DNA of 54,631 nucleotides, taken from contig NZ_VFEU01000033.1 of the NCBI RefSeq assembly GCF_007858255.1, positions 1 to 54,631 on the forward strand, written 5' to 3'. The notes beneath the pieces are model-generated. The model did not search any database and was not told the DNA's origin. It worked only from the letters and a program-made list of their open reading frames with translations. Positions 43,301 through 51,754 of the stretch are shown here, piece by piece (position 1 is the stretch's first letter; each line of letters begins with the position of its first letter). The position numbers and the translations under genes were made by a program. Source of the stretch: Pseudomonas rhodesiae (lineage in GTDB: Bacteria; Pseudomonadota; Gammaproteobacteria; Pseudomonadales; Pseudomonadaceae).

Positions 43301-43980
43301 TCTCCCAGGGCCGCCTCCAGTGTGTCCGCCAAGTAGCGACGCTGCTCGATCTGACCGATCACCCGCCAAGCGCTGTCCACATCGCCGACGTGAAAGCCAT
43401 GGCGGGTCTTCGCTTGCTCGACCACCGCCAACGGCACCCACCCGTCGTCCTCACCCATAAAGGTCAGGCCTTTATCGCCGGGGTCCAGCAGGTGCAACAG
43501 CGGGCGCAGACTGGCCGAGGCCTCTAACCACCCCGACGCGTCGGTGTAGGTAAACCTGACGGCACTGCGCACACCCTCGCGGGTGATGAACCCTTCGATA
43601 AAGTCGTGATGCAGGGTCAGCGTGGCGGTTTCCAGCCCCTGGTCGTTGAGCCAGGTTTGCAACGGCGGTTGGTTCAGCAAGTGCCGGTACACCGCCAGCG
43701 CAGGGGTCAGCGTGCTGCCCTCAGGCACCTCGACCATGCCGTGGCCGCTTTGCGTGGCTGACGTGAGGCGTTGTTCCAGCAGCGTGTCGGCAGCCGCCAC
43801 GCCGTTACTGCTGGGGACCGCTTTGCGGGTCCAGGGATAACTGAGTACGGGGCTTGAATCAGCGGTTGAGCGTCGAGCTCGCGACAGCGTGGGCAAAGGC
43901 GTTGAAGCGGACGGACGATCCGCCATGGGAACAAAGCTACTGGGCACCTCGTAAAAAGCACCTGACGCGATCTTCGACAT
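40348..43980 (-). CDS. Large putative toxin, dermonecrotic-toxin-like (DUF6543)
   Basis: This 1210-residue protein resembles the large Pseudomonas proteins annotated as dermonecrotic or membrane-targeted effector toxins. There is no signal peptide. The long N-terminal part is alpha-helical with Pro/Gln/Leu-rich linkers. Around residue 1000 a hydrophobic glycine-rich patch (FLLGFVPFVGAYQEFKAGNIGSGLANLAVDTVG, split here for reference) may insert into membranes. The C-terminus carries a YGGHWYALDPLNGRPVG repeat-like motif common at the ends of such toxins. ATG 43980 is preferred; a GTG at 43986 is in frame. No immunity gene is visible next to it. Activity and secretion route are unknown. Confidence 0.62.
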   Translation of the reverse strand: MSKIASGAFYEVPSSFVPMADRPSASTPLPTLSRARRSTADSSPVLSYPWTRKAVPSSNGVAAADTLLEQRLTSATQSGHGMVEVPEGSTLTPALAVYRHLLNQPPLQTWLNDQGLETATLTLHHDFIEGFITREGVRSAVRFTYTDASGWLEASASLRPLLHLLDPGDKGLTFMGEDDGWVPLAVVEQAKTRHGFHVGDVDSAWRVIGQIEQRRYLADTLEAALGDWPDATPMQWSEHPCEVSPALTLGEASQAARERLQRLVVQPDMTALLEREGFDWPGKPFRITEGRLERLSPVGGWVDLTRYVEQHPALEAERQALVGLSEPLGGAVYSTPRYDVRQLVEYLGLGSMATAGETRNVIQWLRTYLPPAPPLGDYNGLMRREWAPGTLTPEDRLALNDLAQARLGGSSARGFSALVHSTPQALHTDPQAHLTALLESPEALAFGEQLARALNWFGASGAGYELPKTVCQQLVVAAIKLHAGIDATDKPGHVAGYSVYQPANMGRTFNAVRRDIEQHLIAHKGVDPKLAVLAAHLGLAQAAPEFLVKDVPGTVHIGTPAWMELRLGCAMADQHAPGTSRAMNEEQVTHLTTLGPTSDAQAELMQLSALKIMADWGVLNGVVRLRSDGEYSRTDIQIASEAFFKQREEASLAFTDASAELPTRRTLAIKELLRVFPDTTPAGLEAMTVHIAEASERRNMASGEPRTRPIIEAYMTGDLTPGKWALSSDLRGTYRSGSTPYQQGQAPQASPEARAQLDQRIRRLPALDGLLKSAVDRHRHALQNAYATRLKLMLAELPLADRQALELGTVELFTLRGETGTTQARETASSRLAQRGRQGTVMRLEHNNQVTYYELFANGNVVRRTDLPQDLILGGLIKHERFPTPHGHVHLPVNRGTPVPFDADAYTLGTAPRSDVASEAIIIEQLGTPFAASALPASYTLQNYVPNTYGSRKTARIVEAIAQGNFYESPDALLQRATEQVPLERRREARTRAHNFLLGFVPFVGAYQEFKAGNIGSGLANLAVDTVGVAIGAAGPARGLIRSAKALAFKPLKGIARRLTAAVSPMVSTSARVKPAATFSDRAFDFLKHSGLFANAALNPLDGYPQMIRAATKGVFNVHKLILHGAKSSSKVAPHLLTAEEKLRSYLIIAAGQVDRQEPGAQSPVGSRTGVYRGAEVQSVRYGGHWYALDPLNGRPVGTPLSGFVADATP

Positions 43981-44094
43981 ATCCACGCTCGCTCTGAAAA
44001 CAGTGAGCAGCTATGTAAGAACAGCGTCGGCCGCCTGGATGTAAGCCTGATCCGACGACCGCCCGATGGAGCATTGCCGATAGTTTCAGGCGCC

Positions 44095-45438
44095 TTACAA
44101 AATGCGATACAGCAGACGCTCAATCCGCACCCGGCTCACACGGCGCAGGAATTTGCCGACCGCTGCAGGATAATCCGGCAGCGTCTGCAATTGCGTGTAA
44201 GCCTCGATCCGCGTGGTGTGCTGAAAGATCTGCTCCAGTTCAGCCTGGCGCGGCGCGAGCCATTGGCCCTGGGGATCGTCGATCAACAGAGCGTTTTCCA
44301 AATCGAGCCGGAACGCCCGGGGGTTGAGGTTGTTGCCCGTCAGCAAGGTGTAACGCTCGTCGATCCACATACCTTTGAGGTGGTAGGTGTTGTCACCGTC
44401 GCGCCACAGGTGCAGGTTTAACTGGCCGCTGTCGATGTTGCGCTGATGGCGCTTGGCAAAGCGGCGCAGGCTGATTTCATACAGGTATGGCAGCGCTGCG
44501 ATCACCTTGAATGGCTCGCTGGGCGGAATGTAGAAATCGTTGGCGGTCTTGTCGCCGACAATGATGTCGATCTTCACCCCACGGGCCAGGGCACGGTTGA
44601 TTTCCCGAGTGACGGGCAGTGGCAGGTTGAAGTACGGCGTGCAGATAGTCAGTTGCTGCTGGGCGCTGGCGATCAGTTCCAGGATCACCCGGCTCAAGGG
44701 GTTGTTCTTGCCGACGCCCAGCAACGGGCTGACCGACAACTGGCCATTGGGCAACTGCCCCGCCGTGGTGTCGTAGGTGGCGTGCTTGAGGCGGCTGCGC
44801 AGGTCGCCGATGTCGTTGCGCAGGCTGCGGGTAGTCGGCGGGTTCGGCAGGTCCAGGCGATGCACGGCCTTGGACGCCACCAGCCCATGTTCCACCAGAT
44901 GCTGCATGGAGTCGGCGAGCGCCGGGCTGTGGATCAGGTGGTAGCGGTCGAAGCGGTACTTGTCGAATTTGTGCAGGTACACATTGTTCAGGCTGGCACC
45001 GCTGTAGAGCACCGTGTCATCGATCACGAAGCCCTTGAGGTGCAGCACACCGAACAGCTCGCGGGTCTGCACTGGCACACCGTATACCGGCACCTCAGTG
45101 CTGTGACGCTGAGTCATTTCCTGGTACCAGGCGCTGTTGCCCGGCTGCTTGCCGGCGCCGATCAGCCCGCGCTGGGCACGCAGCCAGTCGACCACCACCA
45201 CGATCTCGAGCTCCGGCCGTGCGGCCTTGGCGGCGTGCAAGGCGTCGTAGATCTCCTGCCCTGCTTCGTCCTGCTGCAAGTACAGCGCAACGATGTAGAT
45301 ACGCCGCGTGGCCTGGGGGATTTTCTCCAGCAGGCAACGGCGAAACGCCGCAGCGCCGGACAGCACCTCAATCGCCTCGGGAGTAAGTGGAAAACCGCGC
45401 AGTTTGGGCAACAGGGAACGTTTGAAGAACGACGGCAT
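44095..45438 (-). CDS. pssA: Phosphatidylserine synthase (PLD type)
   Basis: This 447-residue CDP-diacylglycerol-serine O-phosphatidyltransferase makes phosphatidylserine, the precursor of phosphatidylethanolamine. It has the two phospholipase-D-like catalytic motifs of the E. coli PssA type: HLKGFVIDD (first HxK) and YHLKGMWIDERYTLLTGNNLNPRA (second). Length and motif spacing are typical. It is peripheral to the inner membrane. It is encoded on its own, convergent with nothing and 108 bp from the start of the toxin gene downstream. Confidence 0.95.
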   Translation of the reverse strand: MPSFFKRSLLPKLRGFPLTPEAIEVLSGAAAFRRCLLEKIPQATRRIYIVALYLQQDEAGQEIYDALHAAKAARPELEIVVVVDWLRAQRGLIGAGKQPGNSAWYQEMTQRHSTEVPVYGVPVQTRELFGVLHLKGFVIDDTVLYSGASLNNVYLHKFDKYRFDRYHLIHSPALADSMQHLVEHGLVASKAVHRLDLPNPPTTRSLRNDIGDLRSRLKHATYDTTAGQLPNGQLSVSPLLGVGKNNPLSRVILELIASAQQQLTICTPYFNLPLPVTREINRALARGVKIDIIVGDKTANDFYIPPSEPFKVIAALPYLYEISLRRFAKRHQRNIDSGQLNLHLWRDGDNTYHLKGMWIDERYTLLTGNNLNPRAFRLDLENALLIDDPQGQWLAPRQAELEQIFQHTTRIEAYTQLQTLPDYPAAVGKFLRRVSRVRIERLLYRIL

Positions 45439-45539
45439 AAGGCTCGCAAAGGGTCGAATCCGAAGAGGTCCCGAGCTTACACCATGAAGATGCTCAGGTC
45501 TCGCAGTGACAGATGGAAAAAATTAATTGACCAAGGAGA

Positions 45540-45566
45540 ATGATCGTTCTACTGTTCGCTCCATGA
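45540..45566 (+). CDS. Leader peptide ORF overlapping the TetR start
   Basis: AAGGAGA at 45533-45539 lies directly before ATG 45540, which opens an 8-codon frame, MIVLLFAP, ending TGA at 45564-45566. The stop overlaps the TetR start codon in an ATGA arrangement. The TetR gene has no good ribosome binding site of its own, so its translation may depend on reinitiation from this leader. This is inferred from layout only. Confidence 0.45.
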   Translation: MIVLLFAP

Positions 45567-46126
45567 ACGAAATCATCAGTAACGAAACCCGCGACATTAT
45601 CCTAGACGTCACCGAGAAGTTGATCTATCGCCATGGCATTGCCGCCACCGGTATGGACTTTCTGGTAAAAACCGCCGGCGTCTCGAGAAAAAGTATTTAT
45701 CGCTACTTCGCTAATAAAGACGAATTGGTGATCGCCGCGCTACAACGCCGCGATGCGCGCTGGCTCCAATGGCTGCGCAGCGAAGTGGAGCGCCAGGCCG
45801 ACAGCGGCGAGCGCCTGCTGGCGCTGTTCAGCGCGCTCAAGGCCTGGTTTGGCTCAGAGGACTTCCGCGGCTGCGCCTTTATCAACACCAGCGGCGAGAC
45901 TGGCGACCCGCACAACCCAGTCCGCCTGCTGGCCAAAGCTCATAAACAGAAACTGTTCGATTACGTACTCGAACTGTGTCAAGCACATGGCACCCCCGAA
46001 CCCCAGCGGCAGGCCGCGCACCTGCTGATCTTGATCGATGGCGCCATTACCGTTGCCCTGGTAATGGGCGATTCAACGGCTGCCGATAATGCGCAATGCA
46101 TGGCGCGAACGTTATTGGGACTGTGA
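45563..46126 (+). CDS. TetR/AcrR-family transcriptional regulator
   Basis: This 187-residue repressor has an N-terminal TetR helix-turn-helix (TRDIILDVTEKLIYRHGIAATGMDFLVKTAGVSRKSIYRYFANKDELV). An all-helical C-terminal ligand domain follows, with LTFxGAF-like FRGCAFINTSGETGD. ATG 45563 is chosen for family resemblance; a TTG at 45527 is in frame. It is followed 54 bp later by a DUF1348 gene on the same strand, its probable target. Confidence 0.92.
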   Translation: MNEIISNETRDIILDVTEKLIYRHGIAATGMDFLVKTAGVSRKSIYRYFANKDELVIAALQRRDARWLQWLRSEVERQADSGERLLALFSALKAWFGSEDFRGCAFINTSGETGDPHNPVRLLAKAHKQKLFDYVLELCQAHGTPEPQRQAAHLLILIDGAITVALVMGDSTAADNAQCMARTLLGL

Positions 46127-46180
46127 ACGCACAGGCTGAGCAACTTTCAATAAACCTTAATGAGTTAAAGGAGTCGCAGC

Positions 46181-46660
46181 ATGTCATCTACAGAACAACC
46201 GCGCCCGCCCCTGCCGCCGTTTACCCGCGAGTCGGCGATCGAGAAAGTACGCCTGGCCGAAGACGGCTGGAACTCCCGGGACGCAGAACGCGTTTCCCTG
46301 GCCTACACCCTGGACACCCAATGGCGCAACCGCGCCGAGTTCGCTCACAACCGCGAAGAAGCCAAAGGTTTTCTGACACGCAAATGGGCCAAGGAACTGG
46401 ACTATCGACTGATCAAGGAATTATGGGCGTTTACCGATAACCGCATCGCCGTGCGTTACGCCTATGAGTGGCACGACGATTCCGGTAACTGGTTCCGCTC
46501 TTACGGCAACGAGAACTGGGAGTTCGACGAGAATGGCTTGATGGCCCATCGGTTTGCCTGCATCAACGACATGCCGATCAAGGAAAGCGAGCGCAAGTTC
46601 CACTGGCCGCTGGGTCGCCGGCCGGATGAACATCCCGGCTTGTCGGCGCTGGGCCTGTAA
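46181..46660 (+). CDS. DUF1348 / nuclear transport factor 2 family protein
   Basis: This 159-residue cytosolic protein belongs to the DUF1348 family with an NTF2-like fold: RESAIEKVRLAEDGWNSRDAERVSLAYT, RNRAEFAHNREEAKGFLTRKWAKELDYRLIKELW and FACINDMPIKESERKFHWP are all typical. Its function is unknown. A ribosome binding site, AAAGGAG, lies seven bases before the ATG. It is downstream of a TetR regulator, an arrangement common in pseudomonads, and probably belongs to a small stress-induced unit. Confidence 0.93.
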   Translation: MSSTEQPRPPLPPFTRESAIEKVRLAEDGWNSRDAERVSLAYTLDTQWRNRAEFAHNREEAKGFLTRKWAKELDYRLIKELWAFTDNRIAVRYAYEWHDDSGNWFRSYGNENWEFDENGLMAHRFACINDMPIKESERKFHWPLGRRPDEHPGLSALGL

Positions 46661-46678
46661 ACCTCACCCGCGTAAAGA

Positions 46679-46706
46679 GGTGGGAGTGGGCTACCCCGCT
46701 CCCACC
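46679..46706. repeat. REP-like palindrome / intergenic terminator
   Basis: GGTGGGAG (46679-46686) pairs with CTCCCACC (46699-46706). The sequence between, TGGGCTACCCCG, is close to the GGGCTTGCCCGC core of Pseudomonas repetitive extragenic palindromes. It lies between two convergent genes and may act as a transcript end. Confidence 0.65.
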
Positions 46707-46721
46707 GACGGCTCAACCTTG

Positions 46722-47879
46722 TCAATCCGGATTCAGCCCCACCCGGTACAACACGCCCTCTTCCTCATCCGTCAGCACGTACAGATAGCCATCCGGTCCT
46801 TGCCGCACATCGCGAATTCGCGCTTTCAAGCCACCGAGCAAGCGCTCCTCATGCACCACCTTATCGCCCTCGAACTGCAGGCGTATCAGTTCCTGACTGG
46901 CCAGCGCACCAATAAATACGTTGTGCTGCCACGGCTTGAAGCGATCGGCGTCGTAGAACGCCATGCCGCTGATACCCGGTGATTTTTCCCACACATGGCG
47001 CGGCGCGACGGTGCCTTCGACAGTCTTGCCTTTGGCTTCGGGAATCGGCGTCAGCGAATAGTTGATGCCATGGGTTGCCAGTGGCCAACCGTAGTTCTTG
47101 CCGCGTTCGATGACATTGATCTCATCGCCGCCACGGGGGCCGTGCTCGTTTTCCCACAGCGTGCCGCTCCACGGATTCAGCGCCAGGCCTTGAGGGTTGC
47201 GCTGGCCGTAGGACCAGATCTCCGGCCGTACACCTTCCTGACCGACGAACGGGTTGTCGTCCGGCACGCGGCCATCCGGATAGATGCGCACGACCTTGCC
47301 TTGCAATTTGTCCAGATCCTGGGCGGTGGGTCGGTCGTTGTTTTCGCCGAGGGTCACGAACAGGTAGCCGTCACGGTCAAACGCCAGGCGCGAACCGAAG
47401 TGGTTACCGGTGGAGAGCTTGGGTTCCTGGCGCAGGATCACCTGAAAGTCGGTCAGGCCACTCAGGTCGGCGGCCAAACGTCCGCGCCCGACCGCCGTGC
47501 CGGCTGTCCCGCCCTTGCCGCCGCCTTCGGCGTAAGATAAATACACCATGCGGTCTTGCTTGAAGTCCGGGGACAGCACCACATCCAGCAGACCGCCCTG
47601 CCCCTTGGCCCACACCTGCGGCACACCGCTTAACGGCGCTGACAGCTTGCCGTCTGTACTGACGACCCTCAGGTGCCCCGGCCGCTCGGTTACCAGAAAG
47701 CCTTGCCGGTCCGGCAGGAATGCCACCGCCCATGGGTGATCCAGCCCTTGGGCTATCGGCGTGGCCGTGATACTGCCTTGTTCACTGGGGAACTGTTGAG
47801 CCCCGGCGGCATGCGCCGCAATCGAAGGCAACAGGGTCGATGCGCACAGCGCAGCCAGCAGGGTTTTGCGTATCAACAT
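46722..47879 (-). CDS. PQQ-dependent aldose sugar dehydrogenase (YliI/Asd-like)
   Basis: This 385-residue periplasmic enzyme oxidises aldose sugars using PQQ. A signal peptide (RKTLLAALCASTLLPSIAAHA) leads a six-bladed beta-propeller of the soluble glucose dehydrogenase (GDH-B) type. Markers are LDHPWAVAFLPDRQGFLVTERPG, SRLAFDRDGYLFVTLGE, GQRNPQGLALNPWSGTLWENEHGPRGGDEINVIERGKNYGWP and the C-terminal RDVRQGPDGYLYVLTDE. Length matches E. coli YliI. It is 12 bp downstream of a small exported protein gene, with which it may be co-transcribed. Confidence 0.94.
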   Translation of the reverse strand: MLIRKTLLAALCASTLLPSIAAHAAGAQQFPSEQGSITATPIAQGLDHPWAVAFLPDRQGFLVTERPGHLRVVSTDGKLSAPLSGVPQVWAKGQGGLLDVVLSPDFKQDRMVYLSYAEGGGKGGTAGTAVGRGRLAADLSGLTDFQVILRQEPKLSTGNHFGSRLAFDRDGYLFVTLGENNDRPTAQDLDKLQGKVVRIYPDGRVPDDNPFVGQEGVRPEIWSYGQRNPQGLALNPWSGTLWENEHGPRGGDEINVIERGKNYGWPLATHGINYSLTPIPEAKGKTVEGTVAPRHVWEKSPGISGMAFYDADRFKPWQHNVFIGALASQELIRLQFEGDKVVHEERLLGGLKARIRDVRQGPDGYLYVLTDEEEGVLYRVGLNPD

Positions 47880-47890
47880 AAGACAGGTCC

Positions 47891-48205
47891 TTACCGGCGA
47901 TTGCCGTTGGCATCATACGTGGGGGCTTTGGTTTCAGTGGCCGGGCGGCTGGGGGCGGCCTGGCGCTGCGGATAACGGTTGCCGATGCCGCCGTTTTCCA
48001 GCGTCGGCGTACGCGGAGTCGGCACAGTCTGAATACCGCGCGGCGCCGGGGCATTGGACTGGGTGCCTTGCATGCTGTTGGGGTTGGCGCGGTGAATCGG
48101 GCTGTTGTTGCTATTGCTACGCCCGGGCAGGTCTTGCGCCTGGGCCAGGGGTATCAGGGCCAGGCCCAACACCAGCAATGCGAGATAACGCCTGCAACTG
48201 ATCAT
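47891..48205 (-). CDS. Small exported Asn/Pro-rich hypothetical protein
   Basis: This 104-residue protein has a signal peptide (MISCRRYLALLVLGLALIPLAQAQ) and a low-complexity mature part rich in Asn, Pro, Ser and Thr (RSNSNNSPIHRANPNSMQGTQ, TPRTPTLENGG). It is probably disordered in the periplasm. The ATG at 48205 has GAGG eight bases upstream. It is divergent from ku and lies just before the sugar dehydrogenase gene. I do not recognise a family; such proteins are frequent in pseudomonads. Confidence 0.78.
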   Translation of the reverse strand: MISCRRYLALLVLGLALIPLAQAQDLPGRSNSNNSPIHRANPNSMQGTQSNAPAPRGIQTVPTPRTPTLENGGIGNRYPQRQAAPSRPATETKAPTYDANGNRR

Positions 48206-48389
48206 AAGCAAACCTCTCTGAAACGAGCTGTACGTGCTTTCGATGGCACCCTACGCCCTGGGTTCGCCTTTGGTAACTAAATTGTTTCTGATCAGGTGTA
48301 ACACGATCTGTCCACGTATCCGCCCGGGGAAACTTTTCGCGCCGCCGCCGAGTCACCAGAACACTGCTTCTTCTCAAGGAATCGCACTT

Positions 48390-49229
48390 ATGCCACGGGC
48401 AATCTGGAAAGGCGCAATCAGTTTCGGCTTGGTTCATATCCCGGTGTCGCTGGTCTCGGCCACGTCCCATCAGGGCGTGGATTTCGACTGGCTGGACAAG
48501 CGCAGCATGGACCCGGTGGGCTACAAGCGCATCAACAAAACCACGGGCAAGGAAGTCACCAAAGAGAACATCGTCAAGGGAGTGGCCTATGAGAAAGGCC
48601 GCTATGTGGTGCTCAGCGAAGACGAGATCCGCTCGGCCCACCCCAAGTCGACCCAGACCATCGAGATCATCGCCTTCGTCGCAAGCGAGCAGATCCCCCT
48701 GCAAAATATCGACACGCCGTACTTTCTGGCGCCGGACAAACGCGGCGGCAAGGTCTATGCCCTGCTGCGCGAAACCCTGAAAAAAACCGGCAAGGTGGCC
48801 CTGGCCAATGTAGTGCTGCACACCAAACAACACCTGGCAGCATTGATGCCCCTGGAATCGGCGCTGGTGCTGGTGATGCTGCGATGGCCCGCCGAGGTGC
48901 GCGGCCTGGATGAGCTGGAGCTGGGCAGCGAGGTGACCAAACCCAGCCTGGCCAAGGGCGAGCTGGACATGGCCAAACGCCTGGTGGAAGACATGAGCGC
49001 TGACTGGCAGCCCGAGGAATACCGCGACAGCTTTCAGGAAAAGATCATGGCTCTGGTGGAGAAAAAAGCCAAAGCCGGCAAGATCGAGGACGTGGAATCC
49101 CAGGAAGGCGAGGACGAGCGTAAGTCTGCAGACGTGATCGACCTGACCGAACTGCTCAAACGCAGCCTGGCCGGTAAGCCTGCGGCGAAAAAACCGGCGG
49201 CGAAAAAGTCTTCGAAAAAAGCCTCTTGA
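48390..49229 (+). CDS. ku: Non-homologous end-joining protein Ku
   Basis: This 279-residue bacterial Ku binds DNA ends as a homodimeric ring and recruits LigD. The N-terminus MPRAIWKGAISFGLVHIPV is diagnostic. The bridge region and LDKRSMDPVGYKRINKTTGKEV, YVVLSEDEI and YFLAPDKRGGKVYALLRETL are typical. The C-terminal tail is Lys/Ala-rich (PAAKKPAAKKSSKKAS), an extension that in other Ku proteins aids DNA binding. The start at 48390 has AAGGA nine bases upstream; earlier codons lack resemblance. ligD follows after 23 bp. Confidence 0.97.
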   Translation: MPRAIWKGAISFGLVHIPVSLVSATSHQGVDFDWLDKRSMDPVGYKRINKTTGKEVTKENIVKGVAYEKGRYVVLSEDEIRSAHPKSTQTIEIIAFVASEQIPLQNIDTPYFLAPDKRGGKVYALLRETLKKTGKVALANVVLHTKQHLAALMPLESALVLVMLRWPAEVRGLDELELGSEVTKPSLAKGELDMAKRLVEDMSADWQPEEYRDSFQEKIMALVEKKAKAGKIEDVESQEGEDERKSADVIDLTELLKRSLAGKPAAKKPAAKKSSKKAS

Positions 49230-49252
49230 ACCTGCCATAGGATGGAGCCCCC

Positions 49253-51739
49253 ATGGCCAAACCGTTGAGTGAATACAACCGCAAACGTGACTTCCAGATC
49301 ACCGCCGAACCGTCGGGCAGTGCGCCGGCCGGAAAAAAAGCCAAGGCATCGGCGCTGTCGTTTGTGATCCAGAAGCACGACGCACGCCACCTTCACTATG
49401 ATTTCCGCTTGGAGCTGGACGGCGTCCTCAAGAGCTGGGCGGTGCCTAAAGGCCCGAGCCTGGACCCGAGCCAGAAGCGCCTCGCGGTGCACGTTGAAGA
49501 CCACCCGCTGAGCTATGGCAGCTTCGAAGGCAGCATCCCGGCAGGCCAGTACGGCGCCGGGGACGTGATCGTGTGGGACCGCGGCGTCTGGCAACCTCAC
49601 GATGACCCGCATCAGGCGTATGCCGCCGGCAAACTCAAGTTCACCCTGGTCGGCGAAAAACTCAGCGGCGATTGGACGCTGGTGCGTACTCGCCTCAAGG
49701 GCAGCGGCGACAAGCAACAATGGCTGCTGATCAAGGAGAAAGACGCCCAGGCCCGCCCCGCCACGGAGTTCGACATCGTGCAGGCCCAGCCCGACAGCGT
49801 GCTCAGCGACGCCTCAGTGGGCCAACCGCCGCCAGAGAAACCCAAAGCCAAAGCTCGTAGCAGAAAAGCGGCCTCCGCCAGCGCCCTTCCCGAGCAGTTC
49901 ACCCCGCAATTGGCCACGCTGGTGGAGCGCGCGCCCGAAGGCGATTGGCAGTATGAAATCAAGTTCGATGGCTACCGCATTCTGGCGCGTATCCGCGACG
50001 GCGAGGTGCGCCTGTTTACCCGCAACGGCCATGACTGGACCGAGCGTCTGCCGCGTCAAGCCAAGGCGCTGCAAGCTCTTAAGCTCAAGGACAGCTGGTT
50101 AGATGGCGAGGTCGTCAGCCTCAATAGTGACGGGCTCCCGGATTTCCAGGCTTTGCAGAATGCTTTCGATATCGGCCGCAGCCTCGATATCGTCTATTAC
50201 CTGTTCGACGCGCCCTTCCTCAATGGCCAGGATCAGCGAGAAGCTCCAGTGGAACAGCGTCGCGCAGCCCTCAAGGCCGCGCTGCGCGGTAGCCGAAGCA
50301 AGCTGCTGCGCTTCTCCGAGGCCTTCGCTGCCAACCACAGGGATATCTTCGAAAGTGCTTGCGACTTGGCCTTGGAAGGCGTGATTGGCAAACGCGTGGG
50401 CAGCCCCTATGTATCGCGGCGCAGCAACGATTGGGTCAAACTCAAATGCCGCTTGCGCCAGGAATTCGTGATTGTTGGCTACACCCGCCCTCAAGGCTCG
50501 CGCAGCGGGTTCGGCGCGTTGCTGCTGGCGGTCAACGAGGATAGCGGATTGGTGTATGCCGGCCGCGTGGGCACCGGGTTCGATCAGGCCGCGTTGAAGA
50601 CCATCTACGGGCAGTTGAAACCCCTGGAGCGCAACACATCGCCGCTGCAAAAGCCGTTGACCAGCGCCCAGGCGCGCGGCGTTCATTGGGTGGAACCGAC
50701 ACTGGTCGGTGAAGTGCAGTTTGCAGAATGGACCCGCGAAGGCGTGGTGCGCCAGGCCGCTTTTGTGGGGATGCGCACCGATAAGCCAGCCGAGCAGATC
50801 GTGCATGAGGTGCCACGCAAAGCCCAATTCGCAACACCCGCGAAGAACCCAGTCGGGGTCAAAATCAGCCACCCCGACCGCGTCATCGACCCCCAGAGCG
50901 GCACGCAGAAACAACAACTGGCGCAGTTCTACGAGAGCATCAGCCCGTGGATTCTGCCCTTTCTGCAGCGACGCCCGGTATCACTGCTCAGGGCACCTGA
51001 GGGCGTCGACGGCGAACAGTTTTTCCAGAAACACGCTGAGCACCTGGCTATCCGCCACATTACGCAGCTGGACCCGGCGCTGGACCCAGGTCACGCGCGG
51101 CTGATGGAAATCGACAGCGTGCAGGCGCTGGTAGGCGCCGTGCAAATGGGCACCATCGAGTTGCATACCTGGGGCTCCACCTCGGACAAAATCGAAACCC
51201 CGGACTTGTTTGTGCTCGACCTCGACCCGGACCCTGCATTGCCGTGGAAAACCATGGTGGAAGCGGCTCAACTGACGTTGTCCGTATTGGATGAGCTGGG
51301 ACTGGATGCCTTCGTTAAAACCAGCGGTGGCAAAGGGCTGCACCTGGTGGTGCCGTTGGCGCGACGCGACGGGTGGGACACGGTCAAGGCATTTGCCAAG
51401 GCCCTGGCGCAGTTCATGACTCAGCAACTGCCCGAACGCTTTACCGCCACCTCCGGGCCGAAAAACCGGGTAGGCAAGATCTTTATCGATTACCTGCGCA
51501 ACGCCCGAGGCGCAAGCACCGTGGCGGCCTACTCCGTGCGGGCACGACCAGGGCTGCCGGTGTCGGTACCGATCAGTCGCGAGGAATTGAAAGGCTTGCG
51601 CGGCGCGCAACAGTGGACAGTCGCCAATCTGTTGCAACGGGTGCAGGGGTTGAAGGCTGATCCCTGGGCGGGCTATGCCAACCGGCAGAAAATCACCCGC
51701 AAGATGTGGGACAAGTTGGGCGCCCGCCCACCGCAGTGA
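49253..51739 (+). CDS. ligD: Multidomain DNA ligase D (phosphoesterase-ligase-polymerase)
   Basis: This 828-residue enzyme repairs double-strand breaks together with Ku. The order is PE (residues 10-165: QKHDARHLHYDFRLELDGVLKSWAVPKG), a Lys/Ala linker, the ATP-dependent ligase (225-530, nucleophile Lys in YEIKFDGYR, then DGEVVS and EGVIGKR) and the primase-polymerase (550-815, catalytic Asp pair in DLDPD, KTSGGKGLHLVVPL, RVGKIFIDYLRN). This is the Pseudomonas arrangement. All motifs are intact. A diverged ligD relic lies at 13730. Its stop is 16 bp from the convergent lpxO. Confidence 0.97.
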   Translation: MAKPLSEYNRKRDFQITAEPSGSAPAGKKAKASALSFVIQKHDARHLHYDFRLELDGVLKSWAVPKGPSLDPSQKRLAVHVEDHPLSYGSFEGSIPAGQYGAGDVIVWDRGVWQPHDDPHQAYAAGKLKFTLVGEKLSGDWTLVRTRLKGSGDKQQWLLIKEKDAQARPATEFDIVQAQPDSVLSDASVGQPPPEKPKAKARSRKAASASALPEQFTPQLATLVERAPEGDWQYEIKFDGYRILARIRDGEVRLFTRNGHDWTERLPRQAKALQALKLKDSWLDGEVVSLNSDGLPDFQALQNAFDIGRSLDIVYYLFDAPFLNGQDQREAPVEQRRAALKAALRGSRSKLLRFSEAFAANHRDIFESACDLALEGVIGKRVGSPYVSRRSNDWVKLKCRLRQEFVIVGYTRPQGSRSGFGALLLAVNEDSGLVYAGRVGTGFDQAALKTIYGQLKPLERNTSPLQKPLTSAQARGVHWVEPTLVGEVQFAEWTREGVVRQAAFVGMRTDKPAEQIVHEVPRKAQFATPAKNPVGVKISHPDRVIDPQSGTQKQQLAQFYESISPWILPFLQRRPVSLLRAPEGVDGEQFFQKHAEHLAIRHITQLDPALDPGHARLMEIDSVQALVGAVQMGTIELHTWGSTSDKIETPDLFVLDLDPDPALPWKTMVEAAQLTLSVLDELGLDAFVKTSGGKGLHLVVPLARRDGWDTVKAFAKALAQFMTQQLPERFTATSGPKNRVGKIFIDYLRNARGASTVAAYSVRARPGLPVSVPISREELKGLRGAQQWTVANLLQRVQGLKADPWAGYANRQKITRKMWDKLGARPPQ

Positions 51740-51754
51740 GGGGCGCCTGGCGGG

